A stretch of 64,000 nt of DNA from Candidatus Delongbacteria bacterium. Lineage in GTDB: Bacteria; CAIWAD01. The translations under genes and the position numbers were made by a program. The notes beneath the pieces are model-generated. The model was not told the origin of the DNA. It saw only the letters and a list, made by a program, of their open reading frames with translations, and searched no databases. Below are positions 50,691 to 63,033 of the stretch, piece by piece; within the stretch, counting starts at the first letter, position 1; each line of letters begins with the position of its first letter. The stretch is from assembly GCA_041675285.1 (NCBI GenBank), contig JBAYTZ010000007.1, positions 1 to 64,000 on the forward strand. The letters run 5' to 3'.

Positions 50691-51446
50691 TCACCACCCT
50701 CCACTGGCGCCGCCGCCGCCGGAGAAGCCTCCGCCGCCGGAGAACCCGCCGCCGCCGAATCCGCCGCCCCCACCGCCGCCGCCGCCCCGCAGGGTGGAGC
50801 CCAGGATGCTGCCGATGATGAAGGGCGCCATGCCGCCGCCACGTCGACCGCCGCCAAAGATGCCCAGGAGGGCCAGCAGTCCCACCAGTCCCAGCAGTCC
50901 CAGGCCCTGGGGGCGTTTGGTGCGCTGGGGACGCGCCGCGGGCAACTGGCCCTGGGCCAGCGGATCGTCCGGCGCGATGGCCTGGGCCACGCGGATCATC
51001 ACGAACTGCAGGCGGGCCGCCGCCGGATCGCGGGGAATCTCTTTCATCTCGCGCAGGATGCGTCCGGCGCTGATGTCGGGCAGCGCCTCTTCCAGCCCGT
51101 AGGCCACTTCCAGCCGGGAGGCGCGCTGATTGGGCAGCACCAGGAACAGCACGCCGCGCTTGTTCTTGGCGTCGCCGATCTTCCAGTGCGCGAACAGGCG
51201 GTTGCCGTAGTCTGCGATCTCCGCGTCCGCCTCGGGCAGCACGGCCACCACGAACTGGATGCCCGTGCGCTGTTCGAAGGCGTAGAGCTGCTCGGCCAGC
51301 AGGTCGGCCTCCGGCGCGGAGACCAGGCCGGCCTCGTCCACGAAGTGACGGGCGGGCGGGTCGGGCAGTTGCTGGGCCTGGAGCAGGCCCGTGGTCAGGA
51401 AGAGCAGCAGGATGCACAGCCAGAGCCGGGAACGCAGGCGGAACAT
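50691..51446 (-). CDS. TPM-domain membrane protein with Gly-rich tail (YgcG family)
   Basis: 251 residues. Signal peptide LCILLLFLTTGLLQA, then the TPM domain at about 30-150 (FVDEAGLVSAPEADLLAEQL ... RTGIQFVVAVLPEAD ... NKRGVLFLVLPNQRASRLEVAYGLEEAL). A membrane segment (LGLLGLVGLLALLGIF) follows, then a tail almost entirely of Gly, Ser and Phe. This is the usual YgcG plan: periplasmic domain, one helix and a Gly-rich end. It sits between lemA and the short TPM gene. Confidence 0.85.
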   Translation of the reverse strand: MFRLRSRLWLCILLLFLTTGLLQAQQLPDPPARHFVDEAGLVSAPEADLLAEQLYAFEQRTGIQFVVAVLPEADAEIADYGNRLFAHWKIGDAKNKRGVLFLVLPNQRASRLEVAYGLEEALPDISAGRILREMKEIPRDPAAARLQFVMIRVAQAIAPDDPLAQGQLPAARPQRTKRPQGLGLLGLVGLLALLGIFGGGRRGGGMAPFIIGSILGSTLRGGGGGGGGGFGGGGFSGGGGFSGGGGASGGW

Positions 51447-51467
51447 GGGCTCCTCCGGGGTTGGGGG

Positions 51468-51495
51468 GGACCGCCACGCTCCAGCGTGGCGGTCC
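51468..51495 (-). other. Perfect 13-bp hairpin between lemA and the TPM gene
   Basis: GGACCGCCACGCT and AGCGTGGCGGTCC separated by CC, without a T-tract. It sits in the 57-base gap between two genes of one apparent operon, so it may be a processing or stability element that sets relative lemA and TPM expression. Confidence 0.6.
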
Positions 51496-51503
51496 GGGGC
51501 AGC

Positions 51504-52109
51504 TTACTTGCCGAAGTCCACCTTGGGAGCCTGCTCGGCGCCCTCGGCCGCCTCGAAGTAGGCGTGCTTCTGCAGCCCGGCGATGCCGGCGATCAGCGAG
51601 GCCGGGAAGCGCCGGATGCCGGCGTTGAACTCCTTGGCCAGGTCGTTGAACATGCGGCGCTCCACGGCGATGCGGTTCTCCGAGCCTTCCAACTGGGTCT
51701 GCAGGTCCAGGAAGTTCTGGTTCGCCTTCAGGTCCGGATACTTCTCCACCACCACCATCAGGCGGGCCAGCGCGCTGGAGAGCTCACCCTGGGCGGCCTG
51801 GAACTTGGCCAGGGTCTTGGGATCGTTCATGGCTTCCGGCGTGAGCTGGGCGGTCACCTGGGTGGCCTTGGCGCGGGCCTCGATCACGCCGGTGAGCGTC
51901 TCCTGCTCGTGGCTGGCGTAGCCCTTCACCGTCTCCACCAGGTTGGGGATCAGGTCGGCCCGGCGCTGGTAGACGTTCTCCACGTTGCCCCACTGGCTTG
52001 TGACGCCTTCCTCCTGGGTGACCAGGCGGTTGTAGGTTCCGACGGAACTGAGCACCGCCCAAAGCAGCACGGCCGCGACGACGGCCAGGATGATCCAGGT
52101 CTTCTTCAT
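51504..52109 (-). CDS. lemA: LemA family protein
   Basis: 201 residues from the ATG at 52107-52109 with AGAGGTG upstream. An N-terminal membrane helix (WIILAVVAAVLLWAVLSSV) is followed by the helical LemA domain: YNRLVTQEEGVTSQWGNVENVYQRRADLIPNLV, a highly conserved stretch (given here as YNRLVTQEE and RRADLIPNLV), ARAKA, LSRLMVV-like ALARLMVVVEKYP and FNAGIRRFP. Function is unknown despite wide distribution. The lemA-TPM-TPM order is commonly conserved and suggests a membrane complex. Confidence 0.92.
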   Translation of the reverse strand: MKKTWIILAVVAAVLLWAVLSSVGTYNRLVTQEEGVTSQWGNVENVYQRRADLIPNLVETVKGYASHEQETLTGVIEARAKATQVTAQLTPEAMNDPKTLAKFQAAQGELSSALARLMVVVEKYPDLKANQNFLDLQTQLEGSENRIAVERRMFNDLAKEFNAGIRRFPASLIAGIAGLQKHAYFEAAEGAEQAPKVDFGK

Positions 52110-52224
52110 GTCAACACCTCTTTGCTTCTCGCGTGGGGACCCAATATCAGCAATGGCGGGCGGATGAGAGTCACGGCCGCCGGCTCGCGCCGTCCGCTGG
52201 ATCCGCGCCGGTGGGAAGGGGGAA

Positions 52225-52644
52225 TCAGGCCAGCTTGTGGTCCAGCAGGCGCAACAGCGGCTCCAGCTCCGCGCCGGGTCGCAACTCCAGCCGCAGGCCG
52301 CGGCCTTCCGCATAGGCTTTGCTGTCGGCCAGGGTCTGACGCAGGGCCGGCGGAAGGCCCGCATCCGCCAGGGCGGCGGCGCTGGCGCGCTCCCCGAGCA
52401 CGATGCCCGCCCAAAGGAAGCCCTGCTGGGGCGTGAGGTAGAGCAGCACGCGCTCCTTGAGCTTCAGGCGCAGGGACCAGCCGAAGGACTTTCCCGGGTG
52501 CTTCCACTCCTCCTGCAGAGGCCCGTGGGCGGCTTCCGCCCGGCGGCGCAGCTCGCCCCAGAGGGCCGCCGCGGGACCGAGGGCCGCGGCCAGCTCCGCC
52601 GCGTCCGGCGGCCGGGAGTTGTCTGCGAAGCAGCTGAGGGCCAT
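52225..52644 (-). CDS. DUF3788 family protein
   Basis: 139 residues. The core GKSFGWSLRLKLKERVLLYL followed by TPQQGFLWAGIVLGERA matches the DUF3788 pattern of a Trp-Ser-(hydrophobic) strand, a Leu-Tyr-Leu strand and a T-P-x-x-G-F turn. The family is small, cytosolic and of unknown function. Reads on the same strand as the LemA cluster, 115 bases upstream of it. Start chosen as the first ATG of the frame. Confidence 0.75.
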   Translation of the reverse strand: MALSCFADNSRPPDAAELAAALGPAAALWGELRRRAEAAHGPLQEEWKHPGKSFGWSLRLKLKERVLLYLTPQQGFLWAGIVLGERASAAALADAGLPPALRQTLADSKAYAEGRGLRLELRPGAELEPLLRLLDHKLA

Positions 52645-52682
52645 GGATCACCCCTGTTTGCCTGTGGCACGAGCGGGATGAA

Positions 52683-53126
52683 TCAAGCCGGCGGGTCGCA
52701 CCGGGCCGTCCGCCCCTGCCCCAGCCGGCGCCAGAACCAGCGGTGCAGCGCGTGCAGGCCGCGCACCGGCTCCAGGTGCAGCAGCAGGCACTGGCCGGCC
52801 ACCAGCTCCAGTCCCAGTTCGCGGCCCAGGGCCGCGGCCTCCGGGCTCTCGGAGCCTTGCTGCAGCCAGACCCGGGGGATTCCAGCGGCGAGCGCCTCGC
52901 GCAGCAGCCCGGGCACCTGCGCGGGAGGCACGCAGAGCACCAGCGCCTCCACGGGCTCGGTCAGCGCGGCCAGACTGGACGCGCACGGCAACCCCTCCAG
53001 CTCGCCGGCGTGGGGATGGACGGGCGTCACCGCCAGCCCCCGGGAGCGGAGCTCGCGCAGCAGGGTGTTGCCGAATTTGCGCCCGCCGCGGGACGCCCCC
53101 ACCAGGGCGTAGCGCCGCGCTGTCAG
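52683..53126 (-). CDS. CoA-binding-domain protein with non-canonical start
   Basis: About 147 residues. The Rossmann-like CoA-binding fold is clear: RRYALVGASRGGRKFGNTLL, VTPVHPHAGELEGLPCASSL, VEALVLCVPPAQVPGLLREAL and GIPRVWLQQGSESPEAAA, as in YccU-type proteins. No ATG, GTG or TTG lies in frame between the upstream gene and this domain. The CTG at 53124-53126 gives the expected N-terminus (LTARRYALVG). Either CTG is used or the annotation hides a frameshift. Family function is unknown. Confidence 0.65.
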   Translation of the reverse strand: MTARRYALVGASRGGRKFGNTLLRELRSRGLAVTPVHPHAGELEGLPCASSLAALTEPVEALVLCVPPAQVPGLLREALAAGIPRVWLQQGSESPEAAALGRELGLELVAGQCLLLHLEPVRGLHALHRWFWRRLGQGRTARCDPPA

Positions 53127-53161
53127 GAACCCGGCGGGTGCGCACTCCCCGCCTTGCGGGC

Positions 53162-53272
53162 TCAGACTTTCTTGACCTGCTTGTCGGCCTTCTTCTTGTC
53201 CTTCTGGTCGTGCTTGGCCACGTCCTGCTTCTTGGCCTTGTCCTTGTCCTTCTTGCCGCCCTTGTCGCCCAT
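53162..53272 (-). CDS. 36-residue Lys/Asp-rich small protein
   Basis: Starts at the ATG at 53270-53272 with a strong AGGAGG site 6 bases upstream and ends at the TGA at 53162-53164. Sequence begins MGDKGGKKDKDKAKKQDV and ends KKADKQVKKV: about half Lys, the rest mostly Asp, Gly, Gln and Ala. The excellent ribosome site, third-base preference for C/G and isolated position argue that it is translated. It resembles short highly charged proteins seen in many environmental genomes. Nucleic-acid or ribosome binding is a guess from charge alone. Confidence 0.6.
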   Translation of the reverse strand: MGDKGGKKDKDKAKKQDVAKHDQKDKKKADKQVKKV

Positions 53273-53338
53273 GATGTCCTCCTGGTGTCGAAACCCGGCG
53301 GGTGCAGCGCCCGCCGCCGCTGGGGCATCCACCCCGAA

Positions 53339-53857
53339 CTAGGAAATCAGCTTTTGACCGATGCTGCGGAACTCGCGCACGAACAGCTCCAGCCGCTCCT
53401 CCACGGCCGGGTTGGCCAGCACGCCGTCGCGAAAGTCGCCGTCGTGGGCGTAGACCACCCGGGGCAGCTGCAGCATGCGCCACTCGTTCATGCACATCTG
53501 GGTGAGGTGCATGGTGCTCAAGTAGCTCTTCTCGCCGCCCGCCGCACAGAGGATGCCGAAGAACTTGCCTTCGCAGCCCTTCATGCAATTGTCCAGCACC
53601 AGCTTCAGCCCGTCGTTGATGCTGTAGCAGTGCACGCCCATTCCAAAGATGTAGTTGTCCGCCAGCGCGATCCGTTCCGCCAAGTCCCGCATGGAGGGCG
53701 TCTTGCCCAGATGGCAGGGGCGTAGCTCCACCTCGCGCAGGTCCACGAAATCCAGCTCCACCCCGGGCTCGGCGGCCAGGGCCTCCGCCACGCGGCGACA
53801 CAGCTGACGGGATTGGGACGTGGGGCTCAGGGAACTGGACAACAGCAGAGTTCTCAT
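53339..53857 (-). CDS. NAD(P)H-dependent FMN reductase / flavodoxin-like protein
   Basis: 172 residues from the ATG at 53855-53857 with AAGGGAAA upstream. The N-terminal LLLSSSLSPTSQSRQLCRRV is the FMN phosphate loop of NADPH-dependent FMN reductases. RIALADNYIFGMGVHCYSIN and GKFFGILCAAGGEKSYLS are the isoalloxazine-binding strands and loops. Several Cys residues (HLGKTPSM region, NCMKGCEGK) may give redox character. Substrate unknown. A small cytosolic flavoprotein, apparently monocistronic. Confidence 0.8.
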   Translation of the reverse strand: MRTLLLSSSLSPTSQSRQLCRRVAEALAAEPGVELDFVDLREVELRPCHLGKTPSMRDLAERIALADNYIFGMGVHCYSINDGLKLVLDNCMKGCEGKFFGILCAAGGEKSYLSTMHLTQMCMNEWRMLQLPRVVYAHDGDFRDGVLANPAVEERLELFVREFRSIGQKLIS

Positions 53858-54107
53858 GGGTTTCCCTTTGGGTGAGGGGTCGGGCCACCGTGCCATGGCC
53901 GCAGGACAGCATAAAATAGCTCATGAAACGGCATAAGGGTCAAGCCTAAGTTTGTTCTGAAAACGCCATGGTTAGAAACTAAACTTTCCAGACTTGATGA
54001 ATGTCCTGCGAACTTTGCGGGCGGCGGTTCATTTTTCAACCGTGACCGCCAGCGTCCCGCGCGCCGCGCGGCGGACAAATGGTCCCAGAACCCGACGGGA
54101 GGAACGC

Positions 54108-56144
54108 ATGCCGCAGCAAATCCCAGGTCCGCACGCACTCTTCGCCGCCGCCCGGGGCTGGCTCCTGGCCCTGCTGCTGCTCGGGAGCCTGTCCGCCGCC
54201 CGCGCGACGGAAGTCTACTCCCAGCCGCACACCGGCACGGGCGCCATCCACCTCTCGTCCTGGTGGGATCCGGACGGCAGCGACTACGATCAGGTGGTCT
54301 GGGACAGCTTCCAGCTCAGTGCCGACCAGGCCATCACGGAGATCCGCTGGCGGGGCGGGCACGATCCCGCCTACGCCTACTGGAGCTCCCCCGTGCTGGA
54401 CTTCACCGTCTCCATCTGGGCCAACAACGGCACGCTCTGGCAGCCGGACGTGATCCACGTGCCGCTGGCCGAGTACCAGGCCGAGAGCACGTGCGGCGAG
54501 ACCCCGGCGGGAAGTTTCGGCGGCGTGGCGCTGAGCGACTACCACTACACCCTGCCTTCGCCTTTCCAGGCGGCGGCGGGCACGCGCTACTGGGTCCAGA
54601 TCATCGCCTGGATGCACGGCATCCCCGACTGGGGTTTCGCCACCGGCAGCGGGGGCAACGGCTCGCACTTCCGCAAGCTGCCGGAGGGCCAGTACCAGTC
54701 CATCACGGGCGACCTGGTCTTCAGCCTGCACACGTCGGCGGCACCCACGGCCACCATCGATGCCAGCGCCCTGCCGGTGGACGCGGGCACGGTTTTCGGG
54801 GCAGGGGTGTATCCGCTGGGCTCCAGCGCCACGCTGACGGCCACGCCGGGTCCCGGCTTCGGCTTCGAGCGTTGGACGGAGAACGGCGCCGAAATCAGCG
54901 TCAATCCGCAGTACACGATCCAGGTGAGCGGTGACCGCAGCCTGGTGGCCCACTTCGTGCCGGCCTGCGCCGTCACGCTGGAGGGCTGGCCGGCGCTGGG
55001 TGGACAACTCGCCGGGGCCGGCAGCTACAACGCGGGCACCCCGGTGACGGTGACGGCCACGCCCAGCCTGGGCTACGCCTTCACAGGCTGGCTGGAGTGG
55101 GGGGCCACCCTGGTCAGCACCTCGCCCAGCTACACGTTCACGGCCACGACGGACCTCCTGCTGGTCGCCCAGTTCGAGCAGCTTCCCCTGGCCGCCACCT
55201 TCGACTTCGACACCGGCTCGCCACCCTGCCAGCCCTACCAGTCCATGCCGGCCCTGCAGACCCAGAACGGGTTGACGGTCCAGTTCAGCGCGCCCACCAG
55301 CAGTTGGTCGGTGCAGAACACGCTCTGGGGCTACGTGCCCGGCGTCTTCTCGGGCAACTTCCTCTTCCCGTCGGGCTACTTCACCAACTCCCTGCAGCTC
55401 CGGTTCGACCATTGGCTGAGCGACGTCTCGGTGGCCTTCTGCACGGGGGACTACGAATCGGTGACGGACATCCCGACGCAGGTCCGCCTGCGGGCTTACG
55501 TGGACAACACGGACAACCCGCCCGTGGCCGAAGCCGTGGTGCGCGGGGAGTGGATCATCCTGGTCTATCCGGAGGGCATTGCGCGGCTGAGCTCGCCCGT
55601 GCCCTTCAACTTGGTGGTGCTGGACATTCCGCCCGGCCAGGGTCCCAACTCCACCACGATCTTCTACGCGGACAACTTCATCGCCCTGCGCACGGCCCCG
55701 CCCCAGGTCCAGCTCACCACGGCGGCCTGGCCGCCCGAGGGCGGCACGGCCAGTGGCGCGGGCAGCTACGACCTCGGCGCCAGCGCGGGGCTCGAGGCCC
55801 TGCCCGCAGCGGGCTTCACGTTCGGGCACTGGGAGGACAACGGCGTGAACATCGGCGGCGGGCCGCTGCTGGATGTGTTCATGGATGGCGACCACGCCCT
55901 GACCGCGGTCTTTGCCCCCGTGCTGACGGTGGAGTACGATTCCGCCGTGGACCCTGCGGTGGCCACCCTGAGCTGGCCCTGGCCCTGCGAAGGATTCGTG
56001 CTACGCGAACGGGGCATGCAGTCCGGCGCCCTCTGGCAGGATTCCACCTTGCCCGTCGAGGTCGTGAATGGCCGCAACGTGGTGCGTCCGCCCGTGGTGG
56101 ATGGCGCGCCCCGCCAGGTTGAATTCTTCTTGTGGCACCTGTAG
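54108..56144 (+). CDS. Secreted protein with three InlB-type B-repeat-like modules
   Basis: 678 residues, GGGAGGA before the ATG. Signal peptide (LLALLLLGSLSAARA). Residues about 30-220 form an unclassified beta domain. Two bacterial-repeat modules follow (VDAGTVFGAGVYPLGSSATL ... FGFERWTENGAEISVN; LGGQLAGAGSYNAGTPVTVT ... YAFTGWLEWGATLVS). A jelly-roll-like region (about 370-530) precedes a third module (GGTASGAGSYDLGASAGLEA ... FTFGHWEDNGVNIG). There is no PNPFNP tail. Probably a surface or adhesion protein; ligand unknown. Confidence 0.65.
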   Translation: MPQQIPGPHALFAAARGWLLALLLLGSLSAARATEVYSQPHTGTGAIHLSSWWDPDGSDYDQVVWDSFQLSADQAITEIRWRGGHDPAYAYWSSPVLDFTVSIWANNGTLWQPDVIHVPLAEYQAESTCGETPAGSFGGVALSDYHYTLPSPFQAAAGTRYWVQIIAWMHGIPDWGFATGSGGNGSHFRKLPEGQYQSITGDLVFSLHTSAAPTATIDASALPVDAGTVFGAGVYPLGSSATLTATPGPGFGFERWTENGAEISVNPQYTIQVSGDRSLVAHFVPACAVTLEGWPALGGQLAGAGSYNAGTPVTVTATPSLGYAFTGWLEWGATLVSTSPSYTFTATTDLLLVAQFEQLPLAATFDFDTGSPPCQPYQSMPALQTQNGLTVQFSAPTSSWSVQNTLWGYVPGVFSGNFLFPSGYFTNSLQLRFDHWLSDVSVAFCTGDYESVTDIPTQVRLRAYVDNTDNPPVAEAVVRGEWIILVYPEGIARLSSPVPFNLVVLDIPPGQGPNSTTIFYADNFIALRTAPPQVQLTTAAWPPEGGTASGAGSYDLGASAGLEALPAAGFTFGHWEDNGVNIGGGPLLDVFMDGDHALTAVFAPVLTVEYDSAVDPAVATLSWPWPCEGFVLRERGMQSGALWQDSTLPVEVVNGRNVVRPPVVDGAPRQVEFFLWHL

Positions 56145-56180
56145 GCTGATCCCATCTACCAACGGTTCCGGGAGGACTCC

Positions 56181-57458
56181 ATGAGCACGAACGCACGGAC
56201 TCGGATACCTGGCTTGCGGCGTTTGTCGCGGCTGGCCCTGTTGCTGGTCTGCCTGGCCTGGCTGCCCGCGGCCCGGGCCCAGAGTTGGGACAGCGTGGGC
56301 GGCGGCCTGCCCTACTGGGTGCACGCGCTGACCCAGTACAACGGCCAGTTGGTGGCCGGCGGCGAGGCGCCGGACTATCTGCGCCGCTTCGACGGCGTCA
56401 ACTGGCAGCCCTTGGGCGGCGGCGTGGACGGCCAGGTCAACGCGCTGGCCATCTACAACGGCGAGCTGATCGCCGCCGGGCACTTCTTCACGGCCTCGGG
56501 CCTCGAGGTGGGCTACATCGCCAAGTGGGACGGCACCCAGTGGCTGGACCTGGAGGGCGGCGCCAACAGCATCGTCACCTCGCTGGCCGTCTACAACGGC
56601 AACCTGATCGCCGCCGGCTACTTCACGGAGTGCAACGGCCCGGCCAACTACATCGCGCAGTGGGACGGCGAGAACTGGGATCCGCTGGGCAGCGGCCTGA
56701 ACAGCCAGGTGATGGCCCTCACCGTCTACAACGGGGAGCTGATCGCCGCGGGCTTCTTCACCACCGCCGGCGGCCAGCCGGCCCCGCACATCGCCCGGTG
56801 GAACGGCAGCAGCTGGTCGGGCCTGGGCGCCGGGATCTCGTGGATCACCTACGCCCTCACCGTCCACAACGGCGACCTGATCGCCGGCGGCCTGTTCTCC
56901 CAAGCGGGGGACGTGGCGGCGCGCCGGGTGGCCCGCTGGGACGGGACGGCCTGGTCGGCGTTGGGCGGCGGCGTGGGCGGCGGACCCTACGGTTACGTGC
57001 TGGCGCTCTGCAGCTGGAACGGGCGCCTGATCGCCGGTGGGATCTTCGACGACGCGGAGGGCCAGCCGGCCGAGCACGTCGCGCAGTGGGACGGTTCTGC
57101 CTGGTCGCCCCTGGGCGGACTCTACGGCGGCGGCTCCACCTCGGCCGTCTTCGCGCTGCTGCCCCGCGCGACGGATTGCGTGGCCGGCGGGATCTTCTTC
57201 GGCAATGTGAGCGCCTGGACCGAGGCCGGCCCGACCCCGGATCCCGTCGTCGACCTGAGCATCAGCGCCAGTGGACCGGACGCCGTCCTGAGCTGGACGC
57301 CCACGGGCGCGCCGGAGTACAACGTCTACTGCGGCGAGCTGCCCGCCGGACCCTTCGCCACCTGGCTGGGCACCTCCTACGACGGGCAGTTCACGGACGC
57401 GGACGTGTTGGGCGCCACCCCGGCCCGCTTCTACCAGGTCCGGGCCGCCACGCCCTGA
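56181..57458 (+). CDS. Secreted propeller-type repeat protein with Fn3-like end
   Basis: 425 residues, GGGAGGA before the ATG. Signal peptide (LALLLVCLAWLPAARA). Seven or so repeats of about 45 residues follow, each with a WDG-x-x-W-x-x-LGGG segment and VYNGELIAAGxF (examples: AIYNGELIAAGHFFTASG, LTVYNGELIAAGFFTTAGG, CSWNGRLIAGGIFDD). This is the pattern of a beta-propeller like those built from delta-60/BNR-type repeats. The last 80 residues read as an Fn3-like domain (VDLSISASGPDAVLSWTPTG). 36 bases after the preceding secreted gene. Function unknown. Confidence 0.65.
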   Translation: MSTNARTRIPGLRRLSRLALLLVCLAWLPAARAQSWDSVGGGLPYWVHALTQYNGQLVAGGEAPDYLRRFDGVNWQPLGGGVDGQVNALAIYNGELIAAGHFFTASGLEVGYIAKWDGTQWLDLEGGANSIVTSLAVYNGNLIAAGYFTECNGPANYIAQWDGENWDPLGSGLNSQVMALTVYNGELIAAGFFTTAGGQPAPHIARWNGSSWSGLGAGISWITYALTVHNGDLIAGGLFSQAGDVAARRVARWDGTAWSALGGGVGGGPYGYVLALCSWNGRLIAGGIFDDAEGQPAEHVAQWDGSAWSPLGGLYGGGSTSAVFALLPRATDCVAGGIFFGNVSAWTEAGPTPDPVVDLSISASGPDAVLSWTPTGAPEYNVYCGELPAGPFATWLGTSYDGQFTDADVLGATPARFYQVRAATP

Positions 57459-57590
57459 GTCCGCTTCCGCATTCTGACCGACCATTCATCCTGGGGGCGG
57501 GCTGGAATCCAGACGCCCCCAGTCCTCTTTTTGCACTTCCCGCGGCTTGACTGCTTGCGAGCCCGTTCTGCGAGTTCTACCTTGTTCATC

Positions 57591-57610
57591 AAGGACTAAA
57601 ATCAGAACCT
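57591..57610 (+). promoter_or_regulatory. Candidate Rrf2-type operator/promoter of the suf operon
   Basis: AAGGACTAAAATCAGAACCT has the GACTAAAA core and rough dyad symmetry of IscR/Rrf2-type sites, and TAAAAT at 57597-57602 could be the -10. It lies 27-46 bases upstream of the regulator start. Autoregulation by the Fe-S regulator is inferred. Confidence 0.4.
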
Positions 57611-57636
57611 GAACGGTTCTACTTTTGGAGGGCGCC

Positions 57637-58127
57637 GTGCTGCGCATCACCAAACAAACAGATTACGGCATCGTGCTCATGACCCTGTTCGCCACCCGGC
57701 GCAACGGCGAGGCGCGGAGCGCGCGGGACCTAGCCCTGGAGACGGGTCTGCCCCTGCCCATGGTCGGCAAGATCCTCAAGCTGCTGGTGCGCGATGGCCT
57801 GCTGGCCAGCCAGCGCGGGGCGCGGGGCGGTTATCGGCTCGGTCGACCAGCCGGCCTGATCTTCGTGGCCGACATCGTGCGCGCGCTGGAAGGCCCCATC
57901 GCCATCACGGAGTGTGTGGAGACGGGGCCCGGGGAGTGCCGCTTCCTGGCGGGCTGCTCGCTGCAGCCCAACTGGGTGCGGATCAACCAGGCCATCCAGC
58001 AGGCGCTGCAGGGGATCAGCCTGGAGGACATGGCCCCGGCCGAGGGCGATGGTTGCGGCGCCATGGCCTGTGGCGGCGGCGTGTCGAAGTCGGCCCAGGC
58101 GTTGCGGCAGCTGGCGGAGGGCGCGGC

Positions 58128-58131
<4 letters not shown>
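57637..58131 (+). CDS. Rrf2-family Fe-S regulator of the SUF operon
   Basis: 164 residues from a GTG at 57637 preceded by GGAGGG; a TTG at 57625 is in frame but overlaps the ribosome site. Winged helix: LRITKQTDYGIVLMTLFAT ... LPLPMVGKILKLLVRDGLLASQRGARGGYRL, with the RGxxGG wing. The three-Cys cluster site, ECVETGPGECRFLAGC, fits an IscR/SUF-type regulator. A Cys pair (DGCGAMACGGG) is in the tail. The stop overlaps sufB (ATGA). It should sense cluster status and repress the operon when clusters are sufficient. Confidence 0.87.
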
Positions 58132-59570
<1,439 letters not shown>

Positions 59571-59728
59571 GGGTGGATTCCGCGGACGGCCACACAGGGC
59601 TGGACGCGGAGCGATAACCGCGAAGAGAAGCGCGTGCGGTCCCGGGGCCGGCGAAGGTCGGCGGGGAGCGTGCGGAAGAGGCTGGAGGCGGCGTGCCGAC
59701 GCGACCCGGCGCGCAGACAGGAGCGACG

Positions 59729-60477
<749 letters not shown>

Positions 60478-60481
<4 letters not shown>

Positions 60482-61790
60482 ACAGGGCCCGCACCCTGAC
60501 GGGTTGGCTGACGGATCCGCCTGACGACGCCGGGCTGGTGGCTGGCGAAGCGCGCGCGCGCCTGGCCCGGCGAGCCCTGGAGCTGGGCCTGCCCACGGCC
60601 CGCGACGAAGCCTGGCGCTACTCGCGGCTGGAGGGCCTGGCCGAGGAGGAACTGCTCCTGGCCGGCGAGGGCCCGGCGCCCACGGCCCCGCAGCTCACGG
60701 CCCTGACGCCCGAGGGCGTGCGCGTGGACCGCGTGGTGGTGGTCAACGGCCGCCTGATGCCCGAACTCTGCGAGATCGGTCCGTTGCCCGCCGGCGTGGG
60801 CTTCGGCAGCCTGCGGGCCATGGCCCGGGCCGCCCAGGGGGGACTGAAGGAGGCGGCGGACCTGCTGGAGCGGCTGGACAGCCTCTGCCGGCCCGACCAG
60901 CGCATGTTCAGCGCCCTCAACACCGCCCTGGCCGGCGACGCCACGGGGCTCTGGGTGCCCGACGGCGTCCGGCTGGAGCGCCCCCTGCTGGTGATCTCCC
61001 TGGTGCTGCCGGGGGCGGACGCGCTGCTCACCCAGCCGCGCCTGCTGGTGATCACCGGCCGGGAGAGCCAGGCCAGCGTGATGGAGGCCCACGGCGGCTT
61101 CGGCCCCACGCCCTACTTCTGCAACGCAGTGAGCGAATTCCACCTGGGCGCGGGCGCCACCCTCGAGCACCTGCGCGTGCAGCGCGACAGCCCGGCGGGC
61201 CGGCGAGTCTCCGGCGCCTTCCTGCGCGTGGAGGCCGGCGCGCACCTGCGCTCCCACACCTTCACCACCGGCGGACGCAGCGTGCGCAACGAGTTCCAGC
61301 TGGAGCTGGCCGGCGCGGGCGCGCGCGGCGAGGTCAACGGCCTCTCCCTCCTGAGCGGCGAGAGCGTGGTGGACAACCACACCCACGTGACGCACCTGGC
61401 GCCGGACTGCGAGAGCCGCCAGACCTTCCGCTCCATCCTGGCGGAGCGCAGCCGCGGCGTGTTCACGGGCCGCATCCTGGTGGCCCGGGACGCCCAGCGC
61501 ACGGACGCCGTGCAGTCCTTCGCCGGCCTGCTGCTCTCCGACACGGCCCGGGCGCTGGCCCGGCCGCAGCTGGAGATCCTGGCCGACGACGTGAAGTGCA
61601 CGCACGGCGCCACCGTGGGCAGCCTGGACCCGGACAGCCTGTTCTACCTGCGCAGCCGGGGCATTCCCAAGGCCCTGGCGCGCCGACTGCTGATCCACGC
61701 CTTCTGCTCGGACCTGCTGGGCCGCGTGCGCACCTCGGAGATGGTCAATCCGCTGGACCGCCTGGTGACCCGCACCCTGGCGGAGCAGGC

Positions 61791-61794
<4 letters not shown>
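60478..61794 (+). CDS. sufD: Fe-S cluster assembly protein SufD
   Basis: 438 residues. N-terminal helical part, with the usual RDEAWRYSRLEGL, followed by the beta-helix core and the conserved C-terminal end LEILADDVKCTHGATVGSLD, with the SufD His, then DSLFYLRSRGIPKALARRLLIHAF. It pairs with SufB in the SufBCD complex. Overlaps sufC and sufS by 4 bases each, so the three are translationally coupled. Confidence 0.94.
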
Positions 61795-63020
<1,226 letters not shown>

Positions 63021-63033
63021 TTCACGGGGATCG

